The notes beneath the pieces are model-generated. The model worked only from the letters and a program-made list of their open reading frames with translations. It made no database searches and was not told the origin of the DNA. From Myxococcus xanthus (GTDB lineage Bacteria > Myxococcota > Myxococcia > Myxococcales > Myxococcaceae): a DNA stretch of 41,050 nt. Positions within the stretch are counted from its first letter, which is position 1. Each line of letters opens with the position of its first letter. This document shows positions 9,092-16,597 of this stretch, in pieces. Location of the stretch: NCBI RefSeq assembly GCF_013116825.1, contig NZ_JABFNS010000085.1:1-41050 (forward strand). Direction: 5' to 3'. The position numbers were made by a program, and so were the translations under genes.

Positions 9092-9304
9092 ATGGCGGAC
9101 GTAGCGGCGCACATCACCGGCACGGTGTGGAAGATTGAGGTTCAGGTCGGCCAGCAGGTCAACGCGGGCGACACGCTCGTCATCCTCGAATCCATGAAGA
9201 TGGAGATGCCCGTGGAGGCAGAGGATGGCGGGACGGTGAAGGAGATTCGGGTGAAGGAGGCGCAGTCGGTCAACGAGGGCGATGTCCTCGTGGTGCTCGG
9301 CTAG
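9092..9304 (+). CDS. Small biotinyl (BCCP-like) carrier protein
   Basis: A 70-residue protein consisting only of a biotin/lipoyl attachment domain. It has the ESMKMEMPV biotinylation motif, whose central Lys is the attachment site, and the GTVWKIEVQVGQQVNAGD entry strand of this fold. A strong GAGGAGG lies 9 nt before the ATG. It is probably the carrier for the biotin carboxylase encoded just upstream, and such stand-alone domains of about 70 residues are known in acyl-CoA carboxylase operons. It lacks the long Ala/Pro-rich N-terminal region of typical AccB. Only 2 nt separate its stop from the next gene. Confidence 0.93.
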   Translation: MADVAAHITGTVWKIEVQVGQQVNAGDTLVILESMKMEMPVEAEDGGTVKEIRVKEAQSVNEGDVLVVLG

Positions 9305-9306
9305 CA

Positions 9307-10089
9307 GTGGAGCCCGTCGTCGCGACAGGTGCTTCGCTGAACGTCGAGGACCGCGACGACGGGGTCCGGGTGTTGACGCTGTCCAACCCGGCCCGCCGCA
9401 ACGCGCTCGATGACGGCCTGCTGGCGCGGCTGGACGCGGCGCTGGAGCCCGCCCCGCATGTGCGCGCCTTGCTGGTGCGCGGCGCGGGCGGGGCTTTCTG
9501 TTCCGGCTATGACTTGACGCACCTGGGCCCCCCGGGCGCGGGCGGACGGCTGCCGGATGACCTGCTGGTGGAGTGTCTGTTGAAGCTGGAGTCCCACCCC
9601 GCGCCCAGTGTGGCGCTGGTGGAGGGCCCCGCGGTGGGGGCCGGCTTCGACCTGGCGGCCTCGTGCGACTTCCGCATTGGCACGCCCAACGCCGTCTTCC
9701 TCATGCCCCCCGCGAAGCTGGGCATCGTCTACTCCCCGGAGGGGTTGGCCCGGGCCGCGAGGCTGGTGGGCGTGGCGCGCGCCAAGCAACTCTTCCTCGC
9801 GGCGCGGAAGCTGAGCGCGCGGGAGGCGCTGGAGTGGGGGCTGCTGGATGACTGCCTGGCGGACGCGGAGGCGCGCGCGCTGGCGCTGTGCGCCACCCTG
9901 GCCGGCCATGCGCCGCTGGCGGTGTCGGGGATGAAGGAGTCCTTCGGGCGTCTGGCTCGGGCCCCGCTGGAGGAGGCAGACCGGGCGCGGCTGCGCGGCT
10001 TGCGCGCGGCGGCCTTCGGGAGCGAGGACGCGAAGGAGGGGCGGGCGGCCTTCCTTGAAAAGCGCCCGCCCCGCTTCTCCGGCCGCTAG
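9307..10089 (+). CDS. Enoyl-CoA hydratase/isomerase (crotonase) family protein
   Basis: 260 residues with the crotonase fold. The GAFCSGYDLTHLG oxyanion-hole segment and the VEGPAVGAGFDLAASCDFRI core are both readable. It starts at GTG 9307, only 2 nt after the biotinyl gene, so translation is probably coupled. In the rat mitochondrial hydratase the two catalytic glutamates lie in GGGCELA and QPEILLG. Here the corresponding segments read GAGFDLA and MPPAKLG, so one Glu is Asp and the other is Pro or Ala. Straightforward hydration is therefore doubtful, and an isomerase, lyase or thioester-hydrolase role is possible. The neighbourhood points to acyl-CoA metabolism. Confidence 0.88.
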   Translation: MEPVVATGASLNVEDRDDGVRVLTLSNPARRNALDDGLLARLDAALEPAPHVRALLVRGAGGAFCSGYDLTHLGPPGAGGRLPDDLLVECLLKLESHPAPSVALVEGPAVGAGFDLAASCDFRIGTPNAVFLMPPAKLGIVYSPEGLARAARLVGVARAKQLFLAARKLSAREALEWGLLDDCLADAEARALALCATLAGHAPLAVSGMKESFGRLARAPLEEADRARLRGLRAAAFGSEDAKEGRAAFLEKRPPRFSGR

Positions 10090-10102
10090 TCAGGGCGGCC
10101 GG
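10079..10102. terminator. GC hairpin over the stop codon between convergent genes
   Basis: CCGGCCGC (10079-10086) and GCGGCCGG (10095-10102) form a perfect 8-bp stem around an 8-nt loop that contains the TAG stop of the crotonase gene. It lies between convergent genes (the next minus-strand stop is at 10124). It has no T tract, so it could be a bidirectional hairpin or simply GC-rich sequence. Confidence 0.35.
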
Positions 10103-10123
10103 CGGGGCACTGCCACGGCGACA

Positions 10124-10717
10124 TCAGGTATCGCCGAAGAGCTCGCCCATGCGCAGCTGCAGCGCCGAGGCAATCTTGTACAGCGAGGAGATGGAGGCGG
10201 AGGACTCCGCGCGCTCAATCTGCGAGAGCAGCGACACCGACAGGCCCGTGCGCCGCGCCAGCTGCTTGAGCGTGAGCTCCTGCGTCTTGCGTGCGTCACG
10301 GATGGTGCGGCCAATGGCGCGGTGCAGGTCCGCCTCCGGGTCCTGGGACAAGCCCTTCTTCTGGAGGGCGTTGCGGACCGCGGTGATGAACTGCTCCGGC
10401 TCCATGGGCTTCTTGACGTAGTCGGAGGCCTGCGCCTTGAGCGAGGCCACCGCCGTGTCCACCGTGGGGTACGCGGTGGCGACGATGACGGCCACGTCCG
10501 TGTCGTACTTGCGAATCTGCTCCAGCACCTCGGTGCCCGACATCTGCGGCATCATCATGTCGAGGATGACGAGGTGGAAGTCGGAGCCCCGGAGGATTTC
10601 CACCGTCTGGGTGGGGTCCGTCGTGGTCACGACCTCGTAGCCTTCACGGGTCAGGACCAGCTTGAGGTAGTCGCAGTTGTCCTGCTCATCATCAACTACC
10701 AGGATGCGAATCTGCAC
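10124..10717 (-). CDS. Response regulator with C-terminal XRE-type helix-turn-helix
   Basis: 197 residues starting at GTG 10717 behind a GAGGAG. The N-terminal receiver domain has the acidic pair D9/D10, phospho-acceptor D53 in VILDMMMP, T81 in ATAY and K103 in KKP. After a short linker (about 120-132), residues 134-197 form a Cro/CI (XRE)-type HTH, with LTLKQLARRTGLSVSLLSQIE as its core. Pairing a receiver with an XRE-type output is uncommon; most response regulators use OmpR, NarL or NtrC outputs. No histidine kinase is adjacent. It lies downstream of the FHA/TPR genes on the same strand, separated from them by a hairpin at 10751-10784. Expected role: phosphorylation-controlled DNA binding. 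Confidence 0.93.
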   Translation of the reverse strand: MQIRILVVDDEQDNCDYLKLVLTREGYEVVTTTDPTQTVEILRGSDFHLVILDMMMPQMSGTEVLEQIRKYDTDVAVIVATAYPTVDTAVASLKAQASDYVKKPMEPEQFITAVRNALQKKGLSQDPEADLHRAIGRTIRDARKTQELTLKQLARRTGLSVSLLSQIERAESSASISSLYKIASALQLRMGELFGDT

Positions 10718-10750
10718 AGCGTCTCCTCGCTGCAGTTCAGTGCCATGGGA

Positions 10751-10784
10751 CCGGAATACCCCCGGGGGGCGGGGGTGATTCCGG
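10751..10784 (-). terminator. Strong hairpin between the TPR gene and the response regulator
   Basis: CCGGAATACCCCC (10751-10763) pairs with GGGGGTGATTCCGG (10771-10784), with one bulged G and a 7-nt loop. It fills most of the 74-nt gap between the TPR stop and the response-regulator start. There is no T tract in either direction. It may lower read-through, act as an mRNA processing or stability element, or be a binding site, so the response regulator may be only partly co-transcribed with FHA/TPR. Confidence 0.5.
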
Positions 10785-10791
10785 CAGACCA

Positions 10792-11418
10792 CTACTTCTT
10801 GGGATTCTCGTAACTCTCGACCAAACCCTTCACGCGCTCGTAGTACGCGTGATTGGGCGCAAGTTCCAGGAATCGCTTGTAGTGAACCGCGCCCTTCTCT
10901 GGCTGGTTGTCGTTCGCGTAGGCGGACCCGAGGTAGAGGTGGCACTCGGCGCGGGTGGGCTCCAGGTCGAGGCACTTGTTCAACTGCTCGATGGCCTGCC
11001 GGTAGCGTAGTCCCTTGATGTGATCGAAGCCCTCCGCCTGGGCCTTGGCGGCCGCGGACTGCGCGGCGGGCGGCGGCTTCTCCGTGCCGGAGGTGGGCAC
11101 CGCGGCGGGCGGAGCGGCCTTCTTCTGGGCCTCGGCGACCTGCGTCTTCAGCGCCGCGTACTCCTTGGCGAACGCCTTGGTGGCGGCGCTCTCGCGCAGG
11201 GCTTCCTCGGCCTCTGGCAGCTTGCCGTCGCCCAGGGCCTTGCGGACGTCGTCGAGCCGCCGCTTCATCAACTGCTCGGCGCGCGCCTCGTCGAGCCGGG
11301 TCTCCACGTCGCGGGGGCGCTGGCCGTTGGCATCCTTGATGCGCTCCAGCGCGTCCACGGCCGTGTCGAAGTCACGCGCCGCAATCGCCTTGTCAGCGAC
11401 CGCGCGCTGCTCCTCCAT
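10792..11418 (-). CDS. TPR-repeat protein, probably the C-terminal part of the FHA protein
   Basis: 208 residues. The first 105 or so are charged helices, a Pro/Ala linker follows (about 106-125), and the C-terminal part has TPR-like repeats (GFDHIKGLRYRQAIEQLNKCLDLEP, then ECHLYLGSAYANDNQPEKGAVHYKRFLELAP, each read in pieces). The ATG at 11418 has no Shine-Dalgarno and lies inside the end of the FHA gene (26-nt overlap, different frame). Dropping one base from the six-G run at 11450-11455 joins the FHA reading frame directly to this one. I therefore think FHA-FHA-TM-TPR is one protein and that this is its downstream half after a frameshift. A stand-alone gene translated by coupling is the alternative. 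Confidence 0.75.
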   Translation of the reverse strand: MEEQRAVADKAIAARDFDTAVDALERIKDANGQRPRDVETRLDEARAEQLMKRRLDDVRKALGDGKLPEAEEALRESAATKAFAKEYAALKTQVAEAQKKAAPPAAVPTSGTEKPPPAAQSAAAKAQAEGFDHIKGLRYRQAIEQLNKCLDLEPTRAECHLYLGSAYANDNQPEKGAVHYKRFLELAPNHAYYERVKGLVESYENPKK

Positions 11419-12397
11419 GGAGGGGCCGCGTGGGCGTCCGCGCGATGACGGGGGGCGCGGTCGGCTGGGTGCCCTGCTGGTTCATGTACCAGAAGGCTCC
11501 GCCGCCTCCGCCGAGCAGCAGGGCCACGAGGCTCGCCACCAGGGGCAGCTTCGAGCGCGAGCCGCCGTCCGGGGCCACGTCGTCCGACGCGTCACCGGCG
11601 CTGACGAAGCGCAGCTTCACGTGCCCCAGTTCGATGATGTCACCGGTGGCGAGCGTGGCCTGTGCGTAGCTCTCACCGTTGACCGTCATCCCGTTGGCGG
11701 ACTGCATGTCGATGACGCGCCACTCGCCCGCGTCCTCGCGGACGAGCTTGGCGTGGGTGCGCGACAGCGACCGATGATCCAAGGTGATGTCGTTGTCGTC
11801 GGTGCGGCCGATCCGCAGCTCCGTGCGGATGCAGGCGAACTCCTGGCCCTTGAGCTCGTCCGGGGACAGCACGAGCAGGCGGGGAGCGTCCTCGGCGGGC
11901 ACGTCCACCACCTTGCGCGGCCGCTCCGCCTCCACCTGGTCCAACCGGATGATGGAGGTGGAGTGACGGCGCGCGTCCGCGGCGCTGAGGGAGGGAGGGG
12001 TGTGCTCGCTCTCCTCCGGCTCGTCGTCGGAGTCGTCCTCCTCCGGCTCGGGCTCCGGCCGGCGGGCGGGCACCTTGGTGGTGATGGGGCCTACGGCGTT
12101 GGCCGCGCCCTCCGCTTGGAGCGCGAGGTCGTAGTCGCCAATCTGGACCAGGTCACCCTCTTTCAGGGGCGACTGACCCGCGATTCGCTCGCCGTTGATC
12201 CGGGTGCCGTTATAGCTCCCCAGGTCTTCCACTACGACGTGGCCATTGAGTCGCACCAATCGTGCGTGACGGCGAGACACATTCCGTTCCGTCAGGCGGA
12301 TGGTGTTTCCCTCCTGACGGCCGATGGTGATCTCGTCACGCACGAAAGGAACAACGGTCTTGCGCCCCTCGTCGTCTTCGATGATGAGCTTCAGCAC
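11393..12397 (-). CDS. Tandem FHA-domain membrane protein (possibly frameshifted 5' part of an FHA-TPR protein)
   Basis: 334 residues from GTG 12397. The first FHA domain (about 1-95) has the phosphothreonine-binding signatures TIGRQEGN, SRRHARL and GSYNGTRING. An acidic/proline linker with a Glu/Asp-rich patch follows. The second FHA domain (about 172-266) has RIGRTDDNDI, LSRTHAKL and SANGMTVNG. A single hydrophobic segment lies near residues 285-308, and only about 25 residues follow it. FHA domains bind phosphothreonine and are usually read by Ser/Thr kinase pathways, which are abundant in myxobacteria. The abrupt end after the TM, and the overlapping TPR frame, suggest the original protein carried TPRs beyond the membrane segment. 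Confidence 0.88.
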   Translation of the reverse strand: MLKLIIEDDEGRKTVVPFVRDEITIGRQEGNTIRLTERNVSRRHARLVRLNGHVVVEDLGSYNGTRINGERIAGQSPLKEGDLVQIGDYDLALQAEGAANAVGPITTKVPARRPEPEPEEDDSDDEPEESEHTPPSLSAADARRHSTSIIRLDQVEAERPRKVVDVPAEDAPRLLVLSPDELKGQEFACIRTELRIGRTDDNDITLDHRSLSRTHAKLVREDAGEWRVIDMQSANGMTVNGESYAQATLATGDIIELGHVKLRFVSAGDASDDVAPDGGSRSKLPLVASLVALLLGGGGGAFWYMNQQGTQPTAPPVIARTPTRPLHGGAARGR

Positions 12398-12448
12398 GGG
12401 TCCGATCCGCGTACAGTCATAGCAGAACGGCCTTTCCCTGTACAAGCC
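12398..12448. promoter_or_regulatory. 51-nt divergent spacer between the FHA and rhomboid genes
   Basis: Only 51 nt separate the chosen starts of two divergently transcribed genes. Back-to-back promoters would have to overlap each other or the coding sequences. The true rhomboid start may be further downstream (ATG at 12533), which would widen the space to 135 nt. I could not identify a promoter motif with confidence. Confidence 0.35.
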
Positions 12449-14059
12449 ATGTATCCCCCTCAAAAGACACGACTTTCTCCCGAGGAAGAGGGGCAGGCGA
12501 GGCTGTTGTCCATCGGTCAATCGGCCGGTGGAATGCGACTTGGGGGGGCGCCCTGGCTCACGTTGATCCTCGCCACCGTGCTGGTGGGCATCCACGGCGC
12601 GGCGCGAGCCGCGGGGCCGGTGGGGCTGGACACCCTGCTGCGGTGGGGCGCGAAGGCGGGGCCCCTGGTGGTGGACGTGGGCCAGGTCTGGCGGCTCGTC
12701 ACCGCCCACTTCCTGCACCGGGACTTCCCCCATCTGGCGCTCAATGTCCTGGTGCTGTTGGCGGCGGGAAGCGGCCTGGAGCGCCTGTGCCGGCGCCGGG
12801 ACTACGCGGCGCTGCTGGTGGCGGCGGGGCTGGCGACCATGGCGGGCTCGCTCGGCAGCTCCGGGGGCGTGAGTGTAGGAGCTTCTGGGCTCGTATATGC
12901 CTGCGTGGGTGCGCTGCTCGTCCTGGGCCGGCGTCACCGGGCGAAGCTGCCGGCGCGGTGGATGTCCAGCGAGGCCGCGGTGCCCACCGTGCTCGTCTTC
13001 CTATGGATGGGGTGGACGTCGGTGGGCGTGGACAACGCGGGGCACCTGGGCGGTTTGCTCGCGGGGCTGCTGGCCGGCGTCTTCCTGGAGCCGCGCTGGC
13101 ACCCGGACACGGGCTGGCTGCGCCCGGTGGGGATGGTGGTGGCGGCGGTGGTGGTGACGGGGGGCGTGGTGGCGGAGCGCTCCGTCTGGCGCACGGAGCG
13201 GGATGACGGCTTTGGCCTCTCCGTGGCCCTGCCGCGCGACTGGCGGGGCGACGTGGATGGGCAGGGCCGGCGGGTCTTCTCCAATGGACTGCCGGGGCGT
13301 GGCCGCGCGACCTTCTCGGCGGAGGCCATCGAGACAGGAGAGCCAGGAGACGGCTCGGTCCAGGCGTGGCAGTTCCAGCAGGAGGTGCTGGTGCTGGGCG
13401 CTCCGAGCCCCCAGGGGCGGACGCTGAAGGTGACGGGGCCGGTGGCGGCGCGCGTGGGCGGGCGGAGCGCGCAGCGGCTGCATGCGGAGTTGGAGGGGCC
13501 AGGGGGGCCCACTCATCTGATGGCGCTCTTCGTGCCACGGGGGGAGTGGGTGTACCGGCTCGTGTTCACCTGGCCCGCGGCGTACCCCGCCTACCGCGAG
13601 GTGATGGACCGGATGGTGGCGGAGGTTCGCTTCGACGAGCCGTCCGTCCTGCGCGAGGCGCGGGCCAGAGCGCTGCTCGTCCCGGGGGCATCTGGACCGC
13701 TGCGCGCATTGGGCGGAGTGCTGCGCCGCCTGGGCCTTCCCAAGGAAGCAGTGGCGCCGTTGAGCGAGTCCGTGCGGTTGGCGCCCGCTCATGTAGAGAC
13801 GCGTGTCGAGCTGGCGCGCGCGCTCCTGGAGTCATCGCGGGTGGAGGAAGGGTGTCACGCCGCCGCGGAGGCGCGGGTGTACGGGCCTTGGGACACGGGC
13901 GCGTTGGAGGCGGGGGTGCGCTGTGAGCTGTCACGCGGCAACGTCGCGCGGGCCCTGGAGCGCCTGGTGGAAGCGCGCCGGGTGGACCCTCAGGATGCCC
14001 GGCTGCGCGCCGCGGAGCTCGCGCTGCGGACGGTGCTGGAGGCCGCGCCGCCCCGCTGA
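12449..14059 (+). CDS. Rhomboid-family intramembrane serine protease with TPR-like C-terminal domain
   Basis: Up to 536 residues. The membrane half (about 35-225) has the rhomboid hallmarks: H95 and N99 in HLALN, the catalytic Ser146 in GASG, and His199 in DNAGHLGG, so the Ser-His dyad is intact. Rhomboids cleave membrane proteins within or beside their transmembrane segments. After the last membrane segment a soluble domain begins near residue 250, and TPR-like helices occupy about 405-530 (for example LRALGGVLRRLGLPKEAVAPL). The start is uncertain: ATG 12449 has no clear ribosome-binding site, and ATG 12533 is the alternative. Facing the FHA-TPR gene suggests shared membrane signalling, but the substrate is unknown. 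Confidence 0.88.
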   Translation: MYPPQKTRLSPEEEGQARLLSIGQSAGGMRLGGAPWLTLILATVLVGIHGAARAAGPVGLDTLLRWGAKAGPLVVDVGQVWRLVTAHFLHRDFPHLALNVLVLLAAGSGLERLCRRRDYAALLVAAGLATMAGSLGSSGGVSVGASGLVYACVGALLVLGRRHRAKLPARWMSSEAAVPTVLVFLWMGWTSVGVDNAGHLGGLLAGLLAGVFLEPRWHPDTGWLRPVGMVVAAVVVTGGVVAERSVWRTERDDGFGLSVALPRDWRGDVDGQGRRVFSNGLPGRGRATFSAEAIETGEPGDGSVQAWQFQQEVLVLGAPSPQGRTLKVTGPVAARVGGRSAQRLHAELEGPGGPTHLMALFVPRGEWVYRLVFTWPAAYPAYREVMDRMVAEVRFDEPSVLREARARALLVPGASGPLRALGGVLRRLGLPKEAVAPLSESVRLAPAHVETRVELARALLESSRVEEGCHAAAEARVYGPWDTGALEAGVRCELSRGNVARALERLVEARRVDPQDARLRAAELALRTVLEAAPPR

Positions 14060-14143
14060 AAACCAGGTCGGAAAGTGTGGGGGAGGCTCCCGAGAATCAT
14101 CGCGGAGAACCCCAATGTCGGCCACGTGAGCCAGCGCCGGGCT

Positions 14144-14245
14144 TCAGTCCTCGTCCTCGAGCAGGACGTCGTTGTTGATGACCTTGAACGAGACGGTGGC
14201 CCGTGGGGGGACTGGAAGGGCCGCATGCCGCGCATCATCGGGCAC
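14144..14245 (-). CDS. Possible 33-codon small ORF after the outer-membrane gene pair
   Basis: The 14060-14234 gap has no recognised gene. On the minus strand a frame runs from GTG 14245, inside the last codons of the upstream gene, to TGA at 14144-14146. Its product ends VSFKVINNDVLLEDED and has a plausible codon pattern, but there is no Shine-Dalgarno. It could be a translationally coupled small protein, the remnant of a longer gene, or chance. I do not recognise it. Confidence 0.2.
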   Translation of the reverse strand: MPDDARHAALPVPPRATVSFKVINNDVLLEDED

Positions 14246-15113
14246 CGAAAACCCGGACCGCGAGCCCGACGTTCGCGGTCCACTCACTGCGCCGGTCCAG
14301 CCCCGCGTCCCGGTGGACATAGGCCCCGCTCACCTGGAGCACCACGGGCTGGTCCGCCACCGCGAGCACGACGCGCTCCAGGCCCACGTCCGTCCTGGCG
14401 CGGAAGTACAGCCCACGCTCGATTCCGATGCTCCAGCCCGCGAGCCCCGATGCGCGCAGGGCCCACAGTCCGTCCCGTGACTCCAGGCCCGCGTCGAACA
14501 TCAGCTCGGTGAAGGGCGCCACCGTGTGCGAGACGCCCTCCCGGGAACGCCGCGCTGCGTGCCCGGCGGCGGGCCCCACGCCGAACCACACCCGCTCCGT
14601 CTCCGCGCGCAGCGGGTCCAGCAGCAGGCCCAGCCGTCCCGTTTCCAAGGTCCAACCGGGGCCCTCCCAGACGCGGCGCTCCAGGTGCCCCAGTCGCAGC
14701 GCCACCGTCACGTCGAAGGGGAAGGGAATGCGCGCCGGCCGCGCCGTGGGCACCAGGATGAAGCCTTCCTCCAGGTGCCGGCGCAGCGTCCCGTCATACG
14801 CCGTGAAGGTGAGCCCACGCTGCTCCCCATCCCACGCCTCCAGACCGAGCAGCCGGTGGTTGTTGAACCAGGGCGAGCCCTTGCTCCGGCTGCTGCGTCC
14901 GCTTCGGATGTGCACGCCCGTGCGCACCGCCTGCGCCATCGCCGAACCGCTGAACCGCGTGCGCGTGCCCACCACGAAGCCGTCACCGGGGTCGAAGCAG
15001 ATGGGGTAGCGCTCACCGCGCTCGTCCAGGGCCACGCAGGCGTCGTCATCGGGTACGCCCCGCGGCACGTCCGCGGCGGTGGCCAGCAGCAGCGCCAGTC
15101 CGAGCATCAGCAT
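14235..15113 (-). CDS. Predicted outer-membrane beta-barrel-like protein, paralogue of its upstream neighbour
   Basis: 292 residues with an N-terminal signal-like segment (LMLGLALLLATAA). The rest has alternating short hydrophobic strands with aromatic residues and no transmembrane helix, and it ends in a strand-like VGLAVRVFGAR. Segments near the C terminus (VVLAVADQPVVLQV, SEWTANVGLAV) match the upstream gene product (VIILAINDQPLSLLV, WEWSASAGLRF), so the two are diverged paralogues. The start is 6 nt after the upstream stop and its Shine-Dalgarno GGAG overlaps that stop codon, so the two form an operon. I recognise no named family; the function is unknown. Confidence 0.75.
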   Translation of the reverse strand: MLMLGLALLLATAADVPRGVPDDDACVALDERGERYPICFDPGDGFVVGTRTRFSGSAMAQAVRTGVHIRSGRSSRSKGSPWFNNHRLLGLEAWDGEQRGLTFTAYDGTLRRHLEEGFILVPTARPARIPFPFDVTVALRLGHLERRVWEGPGWTLETGRLGLLLDPLRAETERVWFGVGPAAGHAARRSREGVSHTVAPFTELMFDAGLESRDGLWALRASGLAGWSIGIERGLYFRARTDVGLERVVLAVADQPVVLQVSGAYVHRDAGLDRRSEWTANVGLAVRVFGAR

Positions 15114-15119
15114 GGGGGC

Positions 15120-16331
15120 CTACTCCTTCACGGACGTGGCCATGGGCGCGGAGCGACGCGCGGGAGCCCAGAGGGAGAAGCGCAGGCCCGCGGACGCGGA
15201 CCATTCCCACTGCTCGGGGACGCCCGCGATGTCGCCGCGCTTCATGCCGCGGCCATCCACGAGCAGGCTCAACGGCTGGTCGTTGATGGCCAGGATGATG
15301 ACCTCGTAGCCGGCCTGGAGCCGCAGCCGCTCTGGCCTCAGCGGGCGGCCCGCGACGGCGGGGGCCAGCAACACCTTCTCCGCCTCCACTCCCAGCCGCA
15401 GATGGTGGAATCCGTCCTGGTCCAGCGTCAGGTCTGCTTCGAGCGCCGCGCCGGGGACGAAGGTGTTGAAGCCATTCACGGAGTCCCGCTCGAAGGAGGG
15501 ACCGGCGCGCACGCGCACGTAGGACACCAGGTCCTTCGAACGCCACAGGTCCACCGTGGCGTGGAGCGTGCCCCAGGTGAGGAAGCGCCCCACTTCGCCG
15601 CCGCGTTCGAGCTCCTCCACGCGGAGCGTCTCCATCCACAAGCCCAGGTTGAGGTGGAGGTCATGCCGTCGCGGCTTGCCGAAGAAGGTCGTCACGCGGA
15701 AGAGCGGGTCGTCGCGCTCGACGCTGAAGTCGTAACGCGCCGCCGTCAGGTCGAGCGAGGGCACGCCCAGGTGCAGCTCCGTCTCCAGGAAGCGGAGCCG
15801 GTGCAGCCGCTTCCCCCGGTGGGACGGCGCCTCCACCGCGATGCCGAAGTCGGCGCGCATGCGGCCCTGCACCTGGCCGTCATGCCACAGGGGCGCCCAG
15901 GCACCTCCGAGCCAGACGCGCCGGTTCAGGTCGAAGTTGAACTGCATCACCCGCCCGCGCTCGTCGCGGTACCAGCCGGGTGGGGCCGCCGCGCGGGCCG
16001 GCTCCATTCGATACCCCTTCACCCGCTCCGCCGTTTCCTCATCGAACGTGATGGAGCAGGTCGTCACCCTCGCTTGCAGCCGGTCCGTCTCCATGCCCTC
16101 GGCGTCCAGCTCCCTCAACGGGGACACCCGGCACACCTGGCCGGTGTCGTCACACTGGGCCCGCCACTCGCCGGAGGGAACGTCCTTCGTCGGTGGCAGC
16201 CGCATGCACACCGTGGGGGCGTGCCACGTCTGGGAGGGGAGCGGCGTGGCGGGCGGCTGAAGGACGGGGGCCTCGTTCCCTGGCTGCGCGAGCAAGAGGG
16301 CGCAAGCCAGGGACACTGCGGGGGCGAGCAT
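15120..16331 (-). CDS. Predicted outer-membrane beta-barrel-like protein
   Basis: 403 residues with a signal peptide (MLAPAVSLACALLLAQ). The N-terminal part has four Cys residues (about residues 42-92), spaced as if forming two disulfides, consistent with an exported protein. The remainder is strand-rich with repeated aromatic/charged alternation (RRVWLGGAWAPLW, DLHLNLGLWMETL, RLQAGYEVIILAI) and ends in a strand-like GLRFSLWAPAR before a short tail. It is the first gene of a two-gene operon with its smaller paralogue. It diverges from the glycosyltransferase gene across a 266-nt gap. No specific function is recognised; a porin-like or surface structural role is an inference only. Confidence 0.78.
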   Translation of the reverse strand: MLAPAVSLACALLLAQPGNEAPVLQPPATPLPSQTWHAPTVCMRLPPTKDVPSGEWRAQCDDTGQVCRVSPLRELDAEGMETDRLQARVTTCSITFDEETAERVKGYRMEPARAAAPPGWYRDERGRVMQFNFDLNRRVWLGGAWAPLWHDGQVQGRMRADFGIAVEAPSHRGKRLHRLRFLETELHLGVPSLDLTAARYDFSVERDDPLFRVTTFFGKPRRHDLHLNLGLWMETLRVEELERGGEVGRFLTWGTLHATVDLWRSKDLVSYVRVRAGPSFERDSVNGFNTFVPGAALEADLTLDQDGFHHLRLGVEAEKVLLAPAVAGRPLRPERLRLQAGYEVIILAINDQPLSLLVDGRGMKRGDIAGVPEQWEWSASAGLRFSLWAPARRSAPMATSVKE

Positions 16332-16508
16332 GATGTCTCCTCGGTGGCGACGTCCCGTCGGCCTCGGGAAGCACCGCCGGCCCTGGGCGATTCAAGCGCC
16401 GTGCCTCTGCCCAGGAGCCGTGCTTTCGCGGGGTTGACGCCCCTGTCGTGTACATCCCCCTGCACAGCGGCGCGCAGTCAGGCTCACGGCAGCGGCCGTT
16501 GGCGGTGG

Positions 16509-16537
16509 TCGACCGGAGGGGGCCGCGGGGATATAAC
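16509..16537 (+). promoter_or_regulatory. Candidate sigma-70-type promoter upstream of the GT39 gene
   Basis: The 16332-16597 divergent gap has no gene. It contains TCGACC (16509-16514, 4 of 6 matches to TTGACA) and TATAAC (16532-16537, 5 of 6 matches to TATAAT) with a 17-bp spacer, about 60 nt upstream of the glycosyltransferase start. The AT-rich -10 stands out in very GC-rich sequence. Confidence 0.45.
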
Positions 16538-16597
16538 GCCGCGTCCTGCCGAGGGTGGGCCGCCCACCGCCCGGAACGACTCAAGGAGCTTCAGTCC

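Noticed and set aside
11045-12448. Extension of the rhomboid frame upstream through the FHA/TPR genes
   Set aside because: The frame happens to be open, but it reads antisense to FHA/TPR and lacks domains; the membrane protein begins at 12449 or later.
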